The translations under genes were made by a program, and so were the position numbers. This document shows, piece by piece, positions 52,991 through 61,068 of a stretch of DNA of 64,000 nucleotides. This DNA comes from Pedobacter sp. BMA (GTDB lineage: Bacteria; Bacteroidota; Bacteroidia; Sphingobacteriales; Sphingobacteriaceae): the NCBI RefSeq assembly GCF_001027745.1, contig NZ_LECU01000006.1:558001-622000 (forward strand). The letters run 5' to 3'. The notes below the pieces were generated by a model. The model had not been told where the DNA came from. It did no database searches and worked only from the letters and a program-made list of their open reading frames with translations. Numbering within the stretch: position 1 is the stretch's first letter; every line of letters begins with the position of its first letter.

Positions 52991-54271
52991 GTGGCAGATT
53001 CAGACCCCAATCCGGTTGTAACAAAACCCGACCCCTTTGCAGCCTTACGATATAGAGAATTCAAATCGTTTCTAGGTATGCGCTTTTTCTTTACGCTGGC
53101 CTATCAAATGCAGGCCGTGGTTATCGCTTATCATATTTATGATTTAACTCATGATCCTCTAAAGCTTGGTTTAGTCGGACTTTGTGAAGTAATACCGGCA
53201 ATCTGTATCGCCCTTTATGGCGGCTACATTGCTGATAAAAGTGAAAAAAGAGGGCTATTAATCAGGATTTTTTCGGGCGTGTGGCTAGCATCAGTGCTGA
53301 TGTTGTTCATTACCAGTGAATACCTCCACCTGAAAGAGGATTTGATAGTTTTGATTATGTATGGATTGGTTTCTTGTATCGGTATTGCGAGAGGCTTCTT
53401 CGGTCCGGCTACGTTCTCTTTAATGTCTAAAATTGTTCCTAAAGAACTGTATCCGAATGCAAGTACATGGAGCACCAGTAGTTTTCAGCTGGCTACGGTT
53501 ATCGGACCATCATTAGGAGGTTTAGTAAATTGGCTTTGGGGCATTACCGCGGCTTATACTGTAATCGTTTTCTTTGTTTCCGTTGCTTTAATTTGCATAT
53601 TCACCTTTAAAAAACATCCGGCTACCTATCTGCCAACACAAGATATTTTTAACAGTTTAAAAGAGGGTATTCAGTTTGTGTTTAAAACCAAAATGATGGT
53701 TTGGGCAATGAGCCTGGATTTATTCTCGGTGTTTTTTGGAGGAGCTGTGGCGCTGCTGCCCATTTTTGCCAAGGATGTTTTCCACCTCGGCTCTTTCGGT
53801 TTGGGAATGATGCGTGGTGCGGCATCGTTGGGGGCAGTAATTACCATGCTGGCCATGACACGGTTTTCACCAATGGCAAAACCATGGCGGAATTTACTGA
53901 TCGCAGTTACAGGTTTTGGCCTGAGTATCATTTGTTATGGCCTGTCAAGAAACTTCTACCTTACATTGTTTTTCCTGTTTTTAGAAGGCTCTTTCGATAG
54001 TGTTAGTGTGCTTATCCGACAAACCATTATGCAATTGCTTACACCCGACGAAATGCGGGGAAGGGTGTCTGCGGTAAATAGCATGTTTATCGGTTCATCA
54101 AATGAAATCGGCGAATTTGAGTCGGGACTTACAGCAAAATACATGCGCCTTGTACCTGCTGTGGTTTTCGGAGGAAGTATGACGATTGGAATTGCCTTTT
54201 TCACCTGGCTGAAAACAAAGCCACTTACTAAGCTCAGTTTGCAGGATATTAATGAGCAAACAACTAACTAA
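52991..54271 (+). CDS. Major facilitator superfamily transporter (EntS/DHA3-like)
   Basis: The 426-residue protein has about twelve hydrophobic helices. The N-terminal half contains FFTLAYQMQAVVIAYHIYDLTHDPLKLGLVGLCEVIPA. The cytoplasmic loop has a GGYIADKSEKRG motif, a variant of the MFS signature GxxxDxxxRR. The C-terminal half ends TIGIAFFTWLKTK. This arrangement is typical of drug or siderophore exporters of the DHA3 type. No accessory gene is nearby and the substrate is unknown. The start is GTG at 52991; the next ATG is already in the first helix. Confidence 0.9.
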   Translation: MADSDPNPVVTKPDPFAALRYREFKSFLGMRFFFTLAYQMQAVVIAYHIYDLTHDPLKLGLVGLCEVIPAICIALYGGYIADKSEKRGLLIRIFSGVWLASVLMLFITSEYLHLKEDLIVLIMYGLVSCIGIARGFFGPATFSLMSKIVPKELYPNASTWSTSSFQLATVIGPSLGGLVNWLWGITAAYTVIVFFVSVALICIFTFKKHPATYLPTQDIFNSLKEGIQFVFKTKMMVWAMSLDLFSVFFGGAVALLPIFAKDVFHLGSFGLGMMRGAASLGAVITMLAMTRFSPMAKPWRNLLIAVTGFGLSIICYGLSRNFYLTLFFLFLEGSFDSVSVLIRQTIMQLLTPDEMRGRVSAVNSMFIGSSNEIGEFESGLTAKYMRLVPAVVFGGSMTIGIAFFTWLKTKPLTKLSLQDINEQTTN

Positions 54272-54289
54272 TAAAGCCAATCTTATAAA

Positions 54290-54322
54290 AAATCCCAAAG
54301 GCTTCTAAAGCCTTTGGGATTT
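54290..54322. terminator. Bidirectional terminator between the MFS and PLDc_N genes
   Basis: AAATCCCAAAGGCTT and AAGCCTTTGGGATTT form a perfect 15-bp stem with a 3-base loop, flanked by As and Ts for both directions. Confidence 0.85.
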
Positions 54323-54329
54323 CCTGGAA

Positions 54330-54548
54330 TTAGAATTTCCTGTTTTTGCCCCAGATCAGGTAAATAATCGAGCCTAAAAATGGAGCTAAAAGAATAATAA
54401 TGAACCAAAGTATCTTTACCGGAAACACCATTGATGTGTTTCTTGATATGTGATAGAGCGCAGTGAGTATCAGGGCCAGCCATAGTATGGCCGCCAGGAT
54501 AATAATCATTCCGATCTGGTTACTTTCGATTTGTGCTATCAACATCAT
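54330..54548 (-). CDS. PLDc_N-domain small membrane protein
   Basis: The 72-residue protein has two hydrophobic helices (about 12-30 and 42-64), ending in IIYLIWGKNRKF. This is the PLDc_N domain usually found at the start of cardiolipin synthases. The catalytic HKD parts are absent, so it is a stand-alone membrane unit. A second ATG one codon later is possible. It lies 15 bases after the ABC exporter gene and may share its transcript. Confidence 0.85.
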   Translation of the reverse strand: MMLIAQIESNQIGMIIILAAILWLALILTALYHISRNTSMVFPVKILWFIIILLAPFLGSIIYLIWGKNRKF

Positions 54549-54563
54549 TTTCTGTTTTTCTTA

Positions 54564-56312
54564 TCATTCAACAATCCTTTCGCCAATTTGTTGGCGCCAC
54601 ATGGCCTGATATAAACCATTTTGTGCAATCAGCGCTTCGTGTTTACCCTGCTCGATGATATTGCCTTTTTCCAGCACGTAAATAACATCTGCATGCTTGA
54701 TGGTTGATAAGCGGTGCGCAATTAAAATGGTGATGTGATCGGTCAGGTTTGAAACGGTTCTGATGGTTTTGGTAATTTCTTCTTCGGTAATCGAATCAAG
54801 TGACGAGGTTGCCTCGTCGAAAACCAGGATATCTGGCTGACGGAGTAGCGCTCTTGCTATTGATAAACGTTGTTTCTCTCCACCAGAAACCTTTACTCCA
54901 CCTTCTCCGATTAATGAGTCCAGTCCTTTATCTGCTCTGGCTAATAGCGTCTGACAGGCAGCCTGGTTCAATACCTTAAAACATTCTTCATCGGTAGCAG
55001 TCGGATTTACAAATAATAGATTCTCTCTGATGGTACCCGAAAAAAGTTGCGTATCCTGCGTAACGAATCCGATTTTCTCTCTTAAAGCATCAAGATCAAT
55101 GTTATTGCTAGGCGTTCCATTGTATAAAATTTCACCTTCTTTAGGTTGATATAGCCCTACCAAAAGCTTCACCAATGTCGTTTTGCCAGATCCCGATGGA
55201 CCAACAAAAGCAATGGTCTGGCCATTATGGGTTTTGAAAGATATGTTCTCCAACGCATTTCTGTTTGCGGTTTGATGCTTAAAGCCAACATTGCTAAATG
55301 TTAAATCTTTTATCTTCTGGATAGAGATAGGATTGTCAGGCTTCTTGTCAACCGGTGTACTTAAAATCTTTTTGAAGTTGCCTAACGATACCTCTGCTTC
55401 ACGCCAGGCGAGGATAACATTTCCAAGCTCCTGAAGCGGACCAAAAAGGAAAAATGAGTAAAAAAGAAAGGTTAGGTACTGACCTGCTGTAATCGAATTA
55501 TCAAAAATCAACAACAATAAAACCAATATCATTGTGCTGCGAACCAGGTTTACAGTTGTACCCTGTACAAAGCTCATGCTTCGCACGTATTTTACTTTTT
55601 TAAGTTCCAGACCTAAAATTTTGTAGGTGGTTTTATTCAACCTATCGATCTCCTGATCAGCTAAACCTAAACTTTTTACCAGTTCGATGTTTCTCAATGA
55701 TTCGGTAGTGGAGCCAGCCAGCGCTGTTGTTTCACCTACAATAGAACGTTGAATGGTTTTGATTTTACGACTTAAAAACCAGCTCACGAAACTAATAAGC
55801 GGTATCGCGGTGAAGTAAACCAACGTAACCTTGTAGCTAATGGAAACCGAATACACGATAACGAAGATCATCCCGATGAGGCTCACAAATAAAATACTGA
55901 TAAAGGAGGTAATAAACTTTTCAGAATCTAAACGAACCTTTTGCAGAATACCCAGCGTTTCACCGCTGCGCTGATCTTCAAAAACCTGATAGGGTAATTT
56001 TAAGGAATGCTGTAAGCCATCGGCATACATTTTAGCACCAACCTTTTGTACAATAACGCTGGTAAAATAATCCTGAAAGTTTTTAGCAATACGCGAAACC
56101 ATTGCCGCACCAATGGCAAGACCGATTAAACCCAGCGAACCCCAAAGGTACTGGCTATAGGTTAATTTATCTTTTTGATTAATAAAACGATCTAAAATTC
56201 GTCCTGTGATATATGGATCTAACAGTGAAAAGCCAATATTTACACCTGCAAGCAATAGCGCAAGGGCCACAATCCACTTGTGGTTTTTCAGGTAGTCTAA
56301 TAATAATCCCAT
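54564..56312 (-). CDS. ABC exporter, permease fused to ATPase
   Basis: The 582-residue protein starts at the ATG at 56312 (MGLLLDYLKNHKWIVALALLL). The frame is open to 56369, but the extra codons cover a transcription terminator, so the shorter start is preferred. Six membrane helices are followed by one ATPase domain with Walker A GPSGSGKTT (about 370), the signature VSGGEKQR (about 474) and Walker B ILVFDEATSSLD. A homodimeric multidrug- or lipid-exporting role is likely, but the substrate is not known. It follows the TonB receptor gene, separated by the terminator. Confidence 0.9.
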   Translation of the reverse strand: MGLLLDYLKNHKWIVALALLLAGVNIGFSLLDPYITGRILDRFINQKDKLTYSQYLWGSLGLIGLAIGAAMVSRIAKNFQDYFTSVIVQKVGAKMYADGLQHSLKLPYQVFEDQRSGETLGILQKVRLDSEKFITSFISILFVSLIGMIFVIVYSVSISYKVTLVYFTAIPLISFVSWFLSRKIKTIQRSIVGETTALAGSTTESLRNIELVKSLGLADQEIDRLNKTTYKILGLELKKVKYVRSMSFVQGTTVNLVRSTMILVLLLLIFDNSITAGQYLTFLFYSFFLFGPLQELGNVILAWREAEVSLGNFKKILSTPVDKKPDNPISIQKIKDLTFSNVGFKHQTANRNALENISFKTHNGQTIAFVGPSGSGKTTLVKLLVGLYQPKEGEILYNGTPSNNIDLDALREKIGFVTQDTQLFSGTIRENLLFVNPTATDEECFKVLNQAACQTLLARADKGLDSLIGEGGVKVSGGEKQRLSIARALLRQPDILVFDEATSSLDSITEEEITKTIRTVSNLTDHITILIAHRLSTIKHADVIYVLEKGNIIEQGKHEALIAQNGLYQAMWRQQIGERIVE

Positions 56313-56342
56313 TAAAGTTTTGTTGTTTGTTAATGCAAACAT

Positions 56343-56380
56343 AAAAAAAGGGAACGGATAAAAATCCATTCCCTTTTTTT
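56343..56380 (-). terminator. Terminator of the TonB-receptor gene
   Basis: AAAAAAAGGGAA with GGAT pairs with ATCC and TTCCCTTTTTTT, one internal mismatch, and a 4-base loop. The long T-run on the minus strand lies 38 bases after the receptor stop codon. Confidence 0.88.
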
Positions 56381-56417
56381 ATGACTTTGCAGAAAGATAC
56401 AGCGTATCTTTCAATGT

Positions 56418-59400
56418 TTAAAATCCATATCTCAAACCAATTTGGGCTTGCCAAGGGTTTCCGGTTGGCGTTACGATACCAGTGTTGTTTAAACGGTAGT
56501 TGTAATTCGAGCTTGCAGCATCAAAGCCGGTAACAGCATATAAAGCCTGCGTACCTAAGGTTTCTGATGTTCCCCAGGTTTTCTTAAATAAGTTTGCTAC
56601 GTTAAACAAGTCGCCAGAAATTTCTACCTTTTGTTTCTTGCCAAATTTAATCTCATAAGCTAGTCTCAAATCAAATGTACCGTAGAAACGGTTTATACCA
56701 CCATTACGCTCGGCAAATGTGCCTTCATATTTAGTGATATAATCTTTTAAGCTCTGGCTTGCAGCACCATTATCAAGTAATGTTTGTAAAGCAGTTCTAA
56801 GCGCAGCCGGAACATTTGCATTTGACCGGTTGAAGATGTAAGCTAAATCATTGGTTGCTACGAAATCACCATTGGTATTTCCTCCAGATAGTAAACTGTA
56901 TCTTGTGCCGCCAATGCCCGAATAACGGATACCGGCTTTAATGCCGTAGAATGAAGGTAAAGTTCCATAAACAACTACTTTATTTCTAAACTGGCCATTT
57001 GAATAAGTCATTTTACTTAAGTCGCGTGGGTCATCGATAACAGGTAAAGATAGTGTTGCAGAATTGGCTACGTTACCATTATATGAGGTATTATCTTTAG
57101 TATCATTCCAGGTAAAACTCGCTGAGATTTCCCCGTCTTTAAAGTATCTCCATGTACCATCTATAACAACAGCAAATTGATTTACTTTACCTTTACTGTT
57201 CATTTCCAGTACTCTGCCAAATAAATTCGTTAAACGGCCTGTTTTCCAATCCGTAACTCCGTTACTCGCAATAATAGTATTTGCCGGTACATATACGCCT
57301 CTGTTCCCTTCATTTGACAGCCTGAAGAAAGGATTGGCAACCATATTTCTATCTACATACATATAGTTATTGCGTGCCAATGTTGCATAACCGGTAATAC
57401 CTACCCTTATTCTATCATTGATCAATTTGTTATATGATAAGTTAGCTTTATAAACTACCGGGATTTTAGCATCCTCAGCATAAGTATTGATGGTAGGAAT
57501 TTGTAATCCTGGTAAAGTTGGCGCTGTAGCGGTTCCATTTCTGTAACCAATAAAGTTTGGAGTAGGAACGCCTGTGCCTGTAACATCAACCGTTGCAAAG
57601 TGTTTACCATCAAATGTCAGGTTATTAATGGTTACATAATTGTTCACATCCGATCCGAAAATTCCGGCTCCTAACCGTACATAATCAGTATGTTTTTCAT
57701 TAACGTCCCAGTTAAACTGAATACGGGGTTGAATCAAAAATTGCTTTAATTTATGATCTGTTCTTACCCCAATGGCATTAAAAAGATCCTGGTTTAGCGG
57801 TGATGTTGGGTATTTGCTATAATCTAAACGTAAGCCCCCTGTAAAATCTAAACCTTTACCCAGTTTAGTTTGCATCTGGCCATAAATTGCCGTATTCCAT
57901 AACTTACCAACAACTGTCGGATCGGCAACTAATGGAACTTCTCGGTAATAACTGATTGGGATTAAATTGTCGAAGTTTTGTAAAGCAGTTTGCCTGTTTC
58001 CTGCTGCTACAGTACCCGAGGTGTTAAATGTAAAACGGCCATTCACTTCACTACCATACAACGATTTTGCATGCGTATACATCAGGTCAACTCCAAAAGT
58101 ATATTTGATTTTATCGGTGTTGTAGTAAAAATTATCTACTAATTGGAAAACGTTATTGGTAAAACCCTCTTGTCCGAAACGGTGTCCGCCAATTTGAACT
58201 GCTGTTGCCAGTGTAGCTCCGGTTGGTGATGTAGATTCTAAGTTAGAAACCACAGCCCTTGGGATGGCAAAGCCTAGCTCATCATTTTGAGTACTGGCCT
58301 GGTAGGTGTATAAATGCTGCAGTTTTAATTCGTTGGTAATTTTACTGCTAATGGTAGAACGTAAAGTAGCCAATAAACTATTATCCACATTTTTGTCATT
58401 GCCATAACTTTCATAGAAATTAATGGCGGTATTGTCAGCTAATCCTAACGGATTTCTGTCGTTTGTATAGTTATCTCTAACGGTTAATAAATTCTTATCG
58501 TTAATCTGCCAGTCTAAGCGAAGAAATCCGGCGTCAGTACCTCTTTTTTTAGGGAAAGATCCAAATTGGGGGGTGTTTGCTACACCATATTTGGTTTTTG
58601 CTACAGCTAAAAAATTGTTCAGGGTGCTGTTCGTAATATTAAAACGAGCTATATCTGCATCCGAACTAATATCAGCAATAATTAACGGGCGGGAATCTCT
58701 CTGATGATCCCAGGCTGCAAAATAATGTAATTTATCTTTTATTATCGGTCCGCCTAAGCTAAATCCATATTGATAAGTAGAGAAATCGTTCACTCTTTTA
58801 TTTCCTCTGATGTCGTAAGTACTGGCTAAGAAATCGGCTCTGTTATAAGCGAATGCACTACCTGTAATTTCATTTGTACCAGATTTCGTTACGGCACTAA
58901 TTGTTCCACCGCCTGAACGGCCTAAACTTACATCGTATTGATTGGTTACTACTTTAAACTCACGTACACTTTCAATGGAGATGGAATAGGGTGCACCACT
59001 ACGGCTGGTTGTACTTCCTGCTGAAGTTGGGTTTTTTGCCGTCATACCGTCAATTGTAAAGTTAGTAGAAGAACCTAACTGACCAGAAATTCCCCCAGGA
59101 CCTGATAAAGGTGATAAATCTGTTAAACTCGAAAAGTTACGTCCATTTACAGGTAATAAGTTCATTGTTTTTGATGAAATTTCTGTAGAAGCACCAAATT
59201 GCTGTACTTTATTTCTTAATGCCGAACCATTAACTACGATACCATCAAGGGTTTGGGCGTCTTCCTGCATATTAACCGCCACACTTACAGCATCGCCCTG
59301 GTTAAGCATGTAACCTGTTCTGTTTTGCTCTGCAAAGCCTATGTAAGTTGCTTTAACGGTATAAGGTCCGCCTAGAGGAAGTTCTTTAAAAGTATATTCT

Positions 59401-59594
59401 CCCTGAGCATTTGTTGATGTTCTGGTGGTGAAGCCTGTAGAATTGTTTCTGATTTGAACCGATACTCCGGGTATGGGCTTCTTCTGATTATCCGTTACAA
59501 TACCGGATATGGATGCTTGTGTGGTTTGTGCAATTGCCGAATGAGTTGCAAAAGACAATAGTAGCATCACTGCAACTAGTAAATTTTTCATCAT
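56418..59594 (-). CDS. Oar-like TonB-dependent receptor
   Basis: The 1058-residue protein has a signal peptide (about 1-22). A carboxypeptidase-regulatory-like domain spans about 25-115 (ASISGIVTDNQKKPIPGVSVQIRN). A plug domain comes next, with NLLPVNGRNFSSLTDLSPLSG and FTIDGM, then a large beta-barrel with many aromatic-rich strands. It ends NPWQAQIGLRYGF with the C-terminal aromatic residue. This matches Oar/adhesin-like receptors, which do not need a SusD partner. Likely ligands are peptides or other molecules, not read from the sequence. It is a single-gene unit with its own terminator. Confidence 0.9.
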   Translation of the reverse strand: MMKNLLVAVMLLLSFATHSAIAQTTQASISGIVTDNQKKPIPGVSVQIRNNSTGFTTRTSTNAQGEYTFKELPLGGPYTVKATYIGFAEQNRTGYMLNQGDAVSVAVNMQEDAQTLDGIVVNGSALRNKVQQFGASTEISSKTMNLLPVNGRNFSSLTDLSPLSGPGGISGQLGSSTNFTIDGMTAKNPTSAGSTTSRSGAPYSISIESVREFKVVTNQYDVSLGRSGGGTISAVTKSGTNEITGSAFAYNRADFLASTYDIRGNKRVNDFSTYQYGFSLGGPIIKDKLHYFAAWDHQRDSRPLIIADISSDADIARFNITNSTLNNFLAVAKTKYGVANTPQFGSFPKKRGTDAGFLRLDWQINDKNLLTVRDNYTNDRNPLGLADNTAINFYESYGNDKNVDNSLLATLRSTISSKITNELKLQHLYTYQASTQNDELGFAIPRAVVSNLESTSPTGATLATAVQIGGHRFGQEGFTNNVFQLVDNFYYNTDKIKYTFGVDLMYTHAKSLYGSEVNGRFTFNTSGTVAAGNRQTALQNFDNLIPISYYREVPLVADPTVVGKLWNTAIYGQMQTKLGKGLDFTGGLRLDYSKYPTSPLNQDLFNAIGVRTDHKLKQFLIQPRIQFNWDVNEKHTDYVRLGAGIFGSDVNNYVTINNLTFDGKHFATVDVTGTGVPTPNFIGYRNGTATAPTLPGLQIPTINTYAEDAKIPVVYKANLSYNKLINDRIRVGITGYATLARNNYMYVDRNMVANPFFRLSNEGNRGVYVPANTIIASNGVTDWKTGRLTNLFGRVLEMNSKGKVNQFAVVIDGTWRYFKDGEISASFTWNDTKDNTSYNGNVANSATLSLPVIDDPRDLSKMTYSNGQFRNKVVVYGTLPSFYGIKAGIRYSGIGGTRYSLLSGGNTNGDFVATNDLAYIFNRSNANVPAALRTALQTLLDNGAASQSLKDYITKYEGTFAERNGGINRFYGTFDLRLAYEIKFGKKQKVEISGDLFNVANLFKKTWGTSETLGTQALYAVTGFDAASSNYNYRLNNTGIVTPTGNPWQAQIGLRYGF

Positions 59595-59705
59595 GATTAG
59601 TTCTGATTTTTATGATGCAAAATTGTTGTTGTAGTGTTAAGCTGATTTCTATTTTATGTTATTAAATGGTTTACAAATGGTCTTATTTTCGCCCTATGTT
59701 AAAAT

Positions 59706-59739
59706 AAAAAACGGCCGATAAATTAATATCGGCCGTTTT
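59706..59739 (-). terminator. Terminator of the amidohydrolase operon
   Basis: AAAACGGCCGAT pairs with ATCGGCCGTTTT around an AT-rich 9-base loop. On the minus strand it ends in a T-run, 18 bases after the operon's last stop codon. Confidence 0.85.
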
Positions 59740-59756
59740 GTTAAGCTGTTTTTTGC

Positions 59757-61067
59757 TTACTTTTTATCAGCAGCATACTTGTCGCTAAATTTTCTGTCGA
59801 GTTGCTTGTGCAGGTTGTCCAGGTTAATATCTCTACCCTGAATAAAAGCCTGTTCCACTTTATTGGTTCTCATGTCCAATGCATCACCCGCAGAAATGAA
59901 GAATGTGGCATCCTTACCATTTTCTATACTGCCTGTAGTTTTATCAACACCCATTACTTTTGCAGCATTCAGGGTAATGGTTGATAGAGCTTTTTCCTTA
60001 TCTAAACCCCATGCGGTTACGGTGCCCGCCATGAACGGCAAATTCCTTTGCTGCCAGTAACCATCAATGCTAAGTACCACATTAAGGCCCGCGTTAGCTA
60101 AAACTGCCGCATTCTTGTAAGGCATATTCACATCATCATCATTGTTATTGGGTAACGAATGTGGTTGTTTAACCACCAAGCTGATGTTATGATCTTTCAA
60201 GAAATCGATTATCAGATAAGCTTCGTCTGCACCGGTGATTACAGGAGTGATGCCAAATTTTTTGGCAAAGTTAACCGCTGCAACAATGTCTTTTTGAGAA
60301 TCTGCTGCTATAAATAGTTTTTCCTCGCCATTGAAAACTCTTTTCATCGCTTCAAAACGGGTATTGATCACCTCTGGCTTACCCATTTCAACATACGCTT
60401 TGGCTTCTGCAAAGAAAGAAGTAAGCTGGGCAATAGCGGCCTGTGTCCTTTCTGTTAACATCTCGGGCGACATTTGCGGCCTTCCAAAACCGCCAAATCC
60501 CCCCCTGAAGCGTGGCGTAACCGGCCAGGTCATGTGCATGGCATCGTCAGTCCTTAAAGCGGCATCTTCCCAGTTCCATGCATCAAGCTGTACCACCGAT
60601 GAACTACCTGAAACGGTGCCACCTTGGGGAGTAGGTTGTGCCATTAATACTCCATTGCTTCGCAAAGTTGCAGGAACCTTCGAATCGGTATTATAAGCTA
60701 CGATAGAACGAATGTGTGAATTGTAATCGCCAATTTCCTGAAAATCCAAAGTGGCTTTCACGGCTTCTATTTCAGTTAGTCCCAGATTAGTTGTTGCTGC
60801 AATAAAACCAGGATAGACATGTTTTCCTGTGGCTACAATTTTTATCACATCATCAACAGGGGCTTGTCCGCCGGCTGTTACAGATACGATTTTACCATTG
60901 CTGAAAACGAGGGTACCATTTTCGATCACCGTTCCGTTACCCACGTGAATGGTTGCGCCTGTAATGGCAATGGTTTTACTTTGTTTTTTCGCTGGCGAAA
61001 TGTTTGCCTGGGCAAAACACATCAGGCTTGTTGCTGAAAAAGCCAGACTCATTAAATATGTTTTCAT
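59757..61067 (-). CDS. Amidohydrolase-fold exported protein lacking the HxH motif
   Basis: The start at 61067 gives 436 residues with a signal peptide (MKTYLMSLAFSATSLMCFAQA). An ATG 12 bases upstream is possible but overlaps the previous gene. It has the composite urease/amidohydrolase fold start (ITGATIHVGNGTVIENGTL) and the closing part GSIENGKDATFFI. Where active enzymes read GxxDxHxH, this protein reads YPGFIAATTNLG, so the first two metal-binding histidines are missing. Later histidines are not obvious either. It is probably an inactive or altered partner of the gene 2 bases upstream. Confidence 0.85.
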   Translation of the reverse strand: MKTYLMSLAFSATSLMCFAQANISPAKKQSKTIAITGATIHVGNGTVIENGTLVFSNGKIVSVTAGGQAPVDDVIKIVATGKHVYPGFIAATTNLGLTEIEAVKATLDFQEIGDYNSHIRSIVAYNTDSKVPATLRSNGVLMAQPTPQGGTVSGSSSVVQLDAWNWEDAALRTDDAMHMTWPVTPRFRGGFGGFGRPQMSPEMLTERTQAAIAQLTSFFAEAKAYVEMGKPEVINTRFEAMKRVFNGEEKLFIAADSQKDIVAAVNFAKKFGITPVITGADEAYLIIDFLKDHNISLVVKQPHSLPNNNDDDVNMPYKNAAVLANAGLNVVLSIDGYWQQRNLPFMAGTVTAWGLDKEKALSTITLNAAKVMGVDKTTGSIENGKDATFFISAGDALDMRTNKVEQAFIQGRDINLDNLHKQLDRKFSDKYAADKK

Positions 61068-61068
61068 G

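Noticed and set aside
56313..56369. Upstream start for the second ABC exporter gene
   Set aside because: The extension reads through a strong intrinsic terminator of the TonB-receptor gene and has no match to exporter N-termini.
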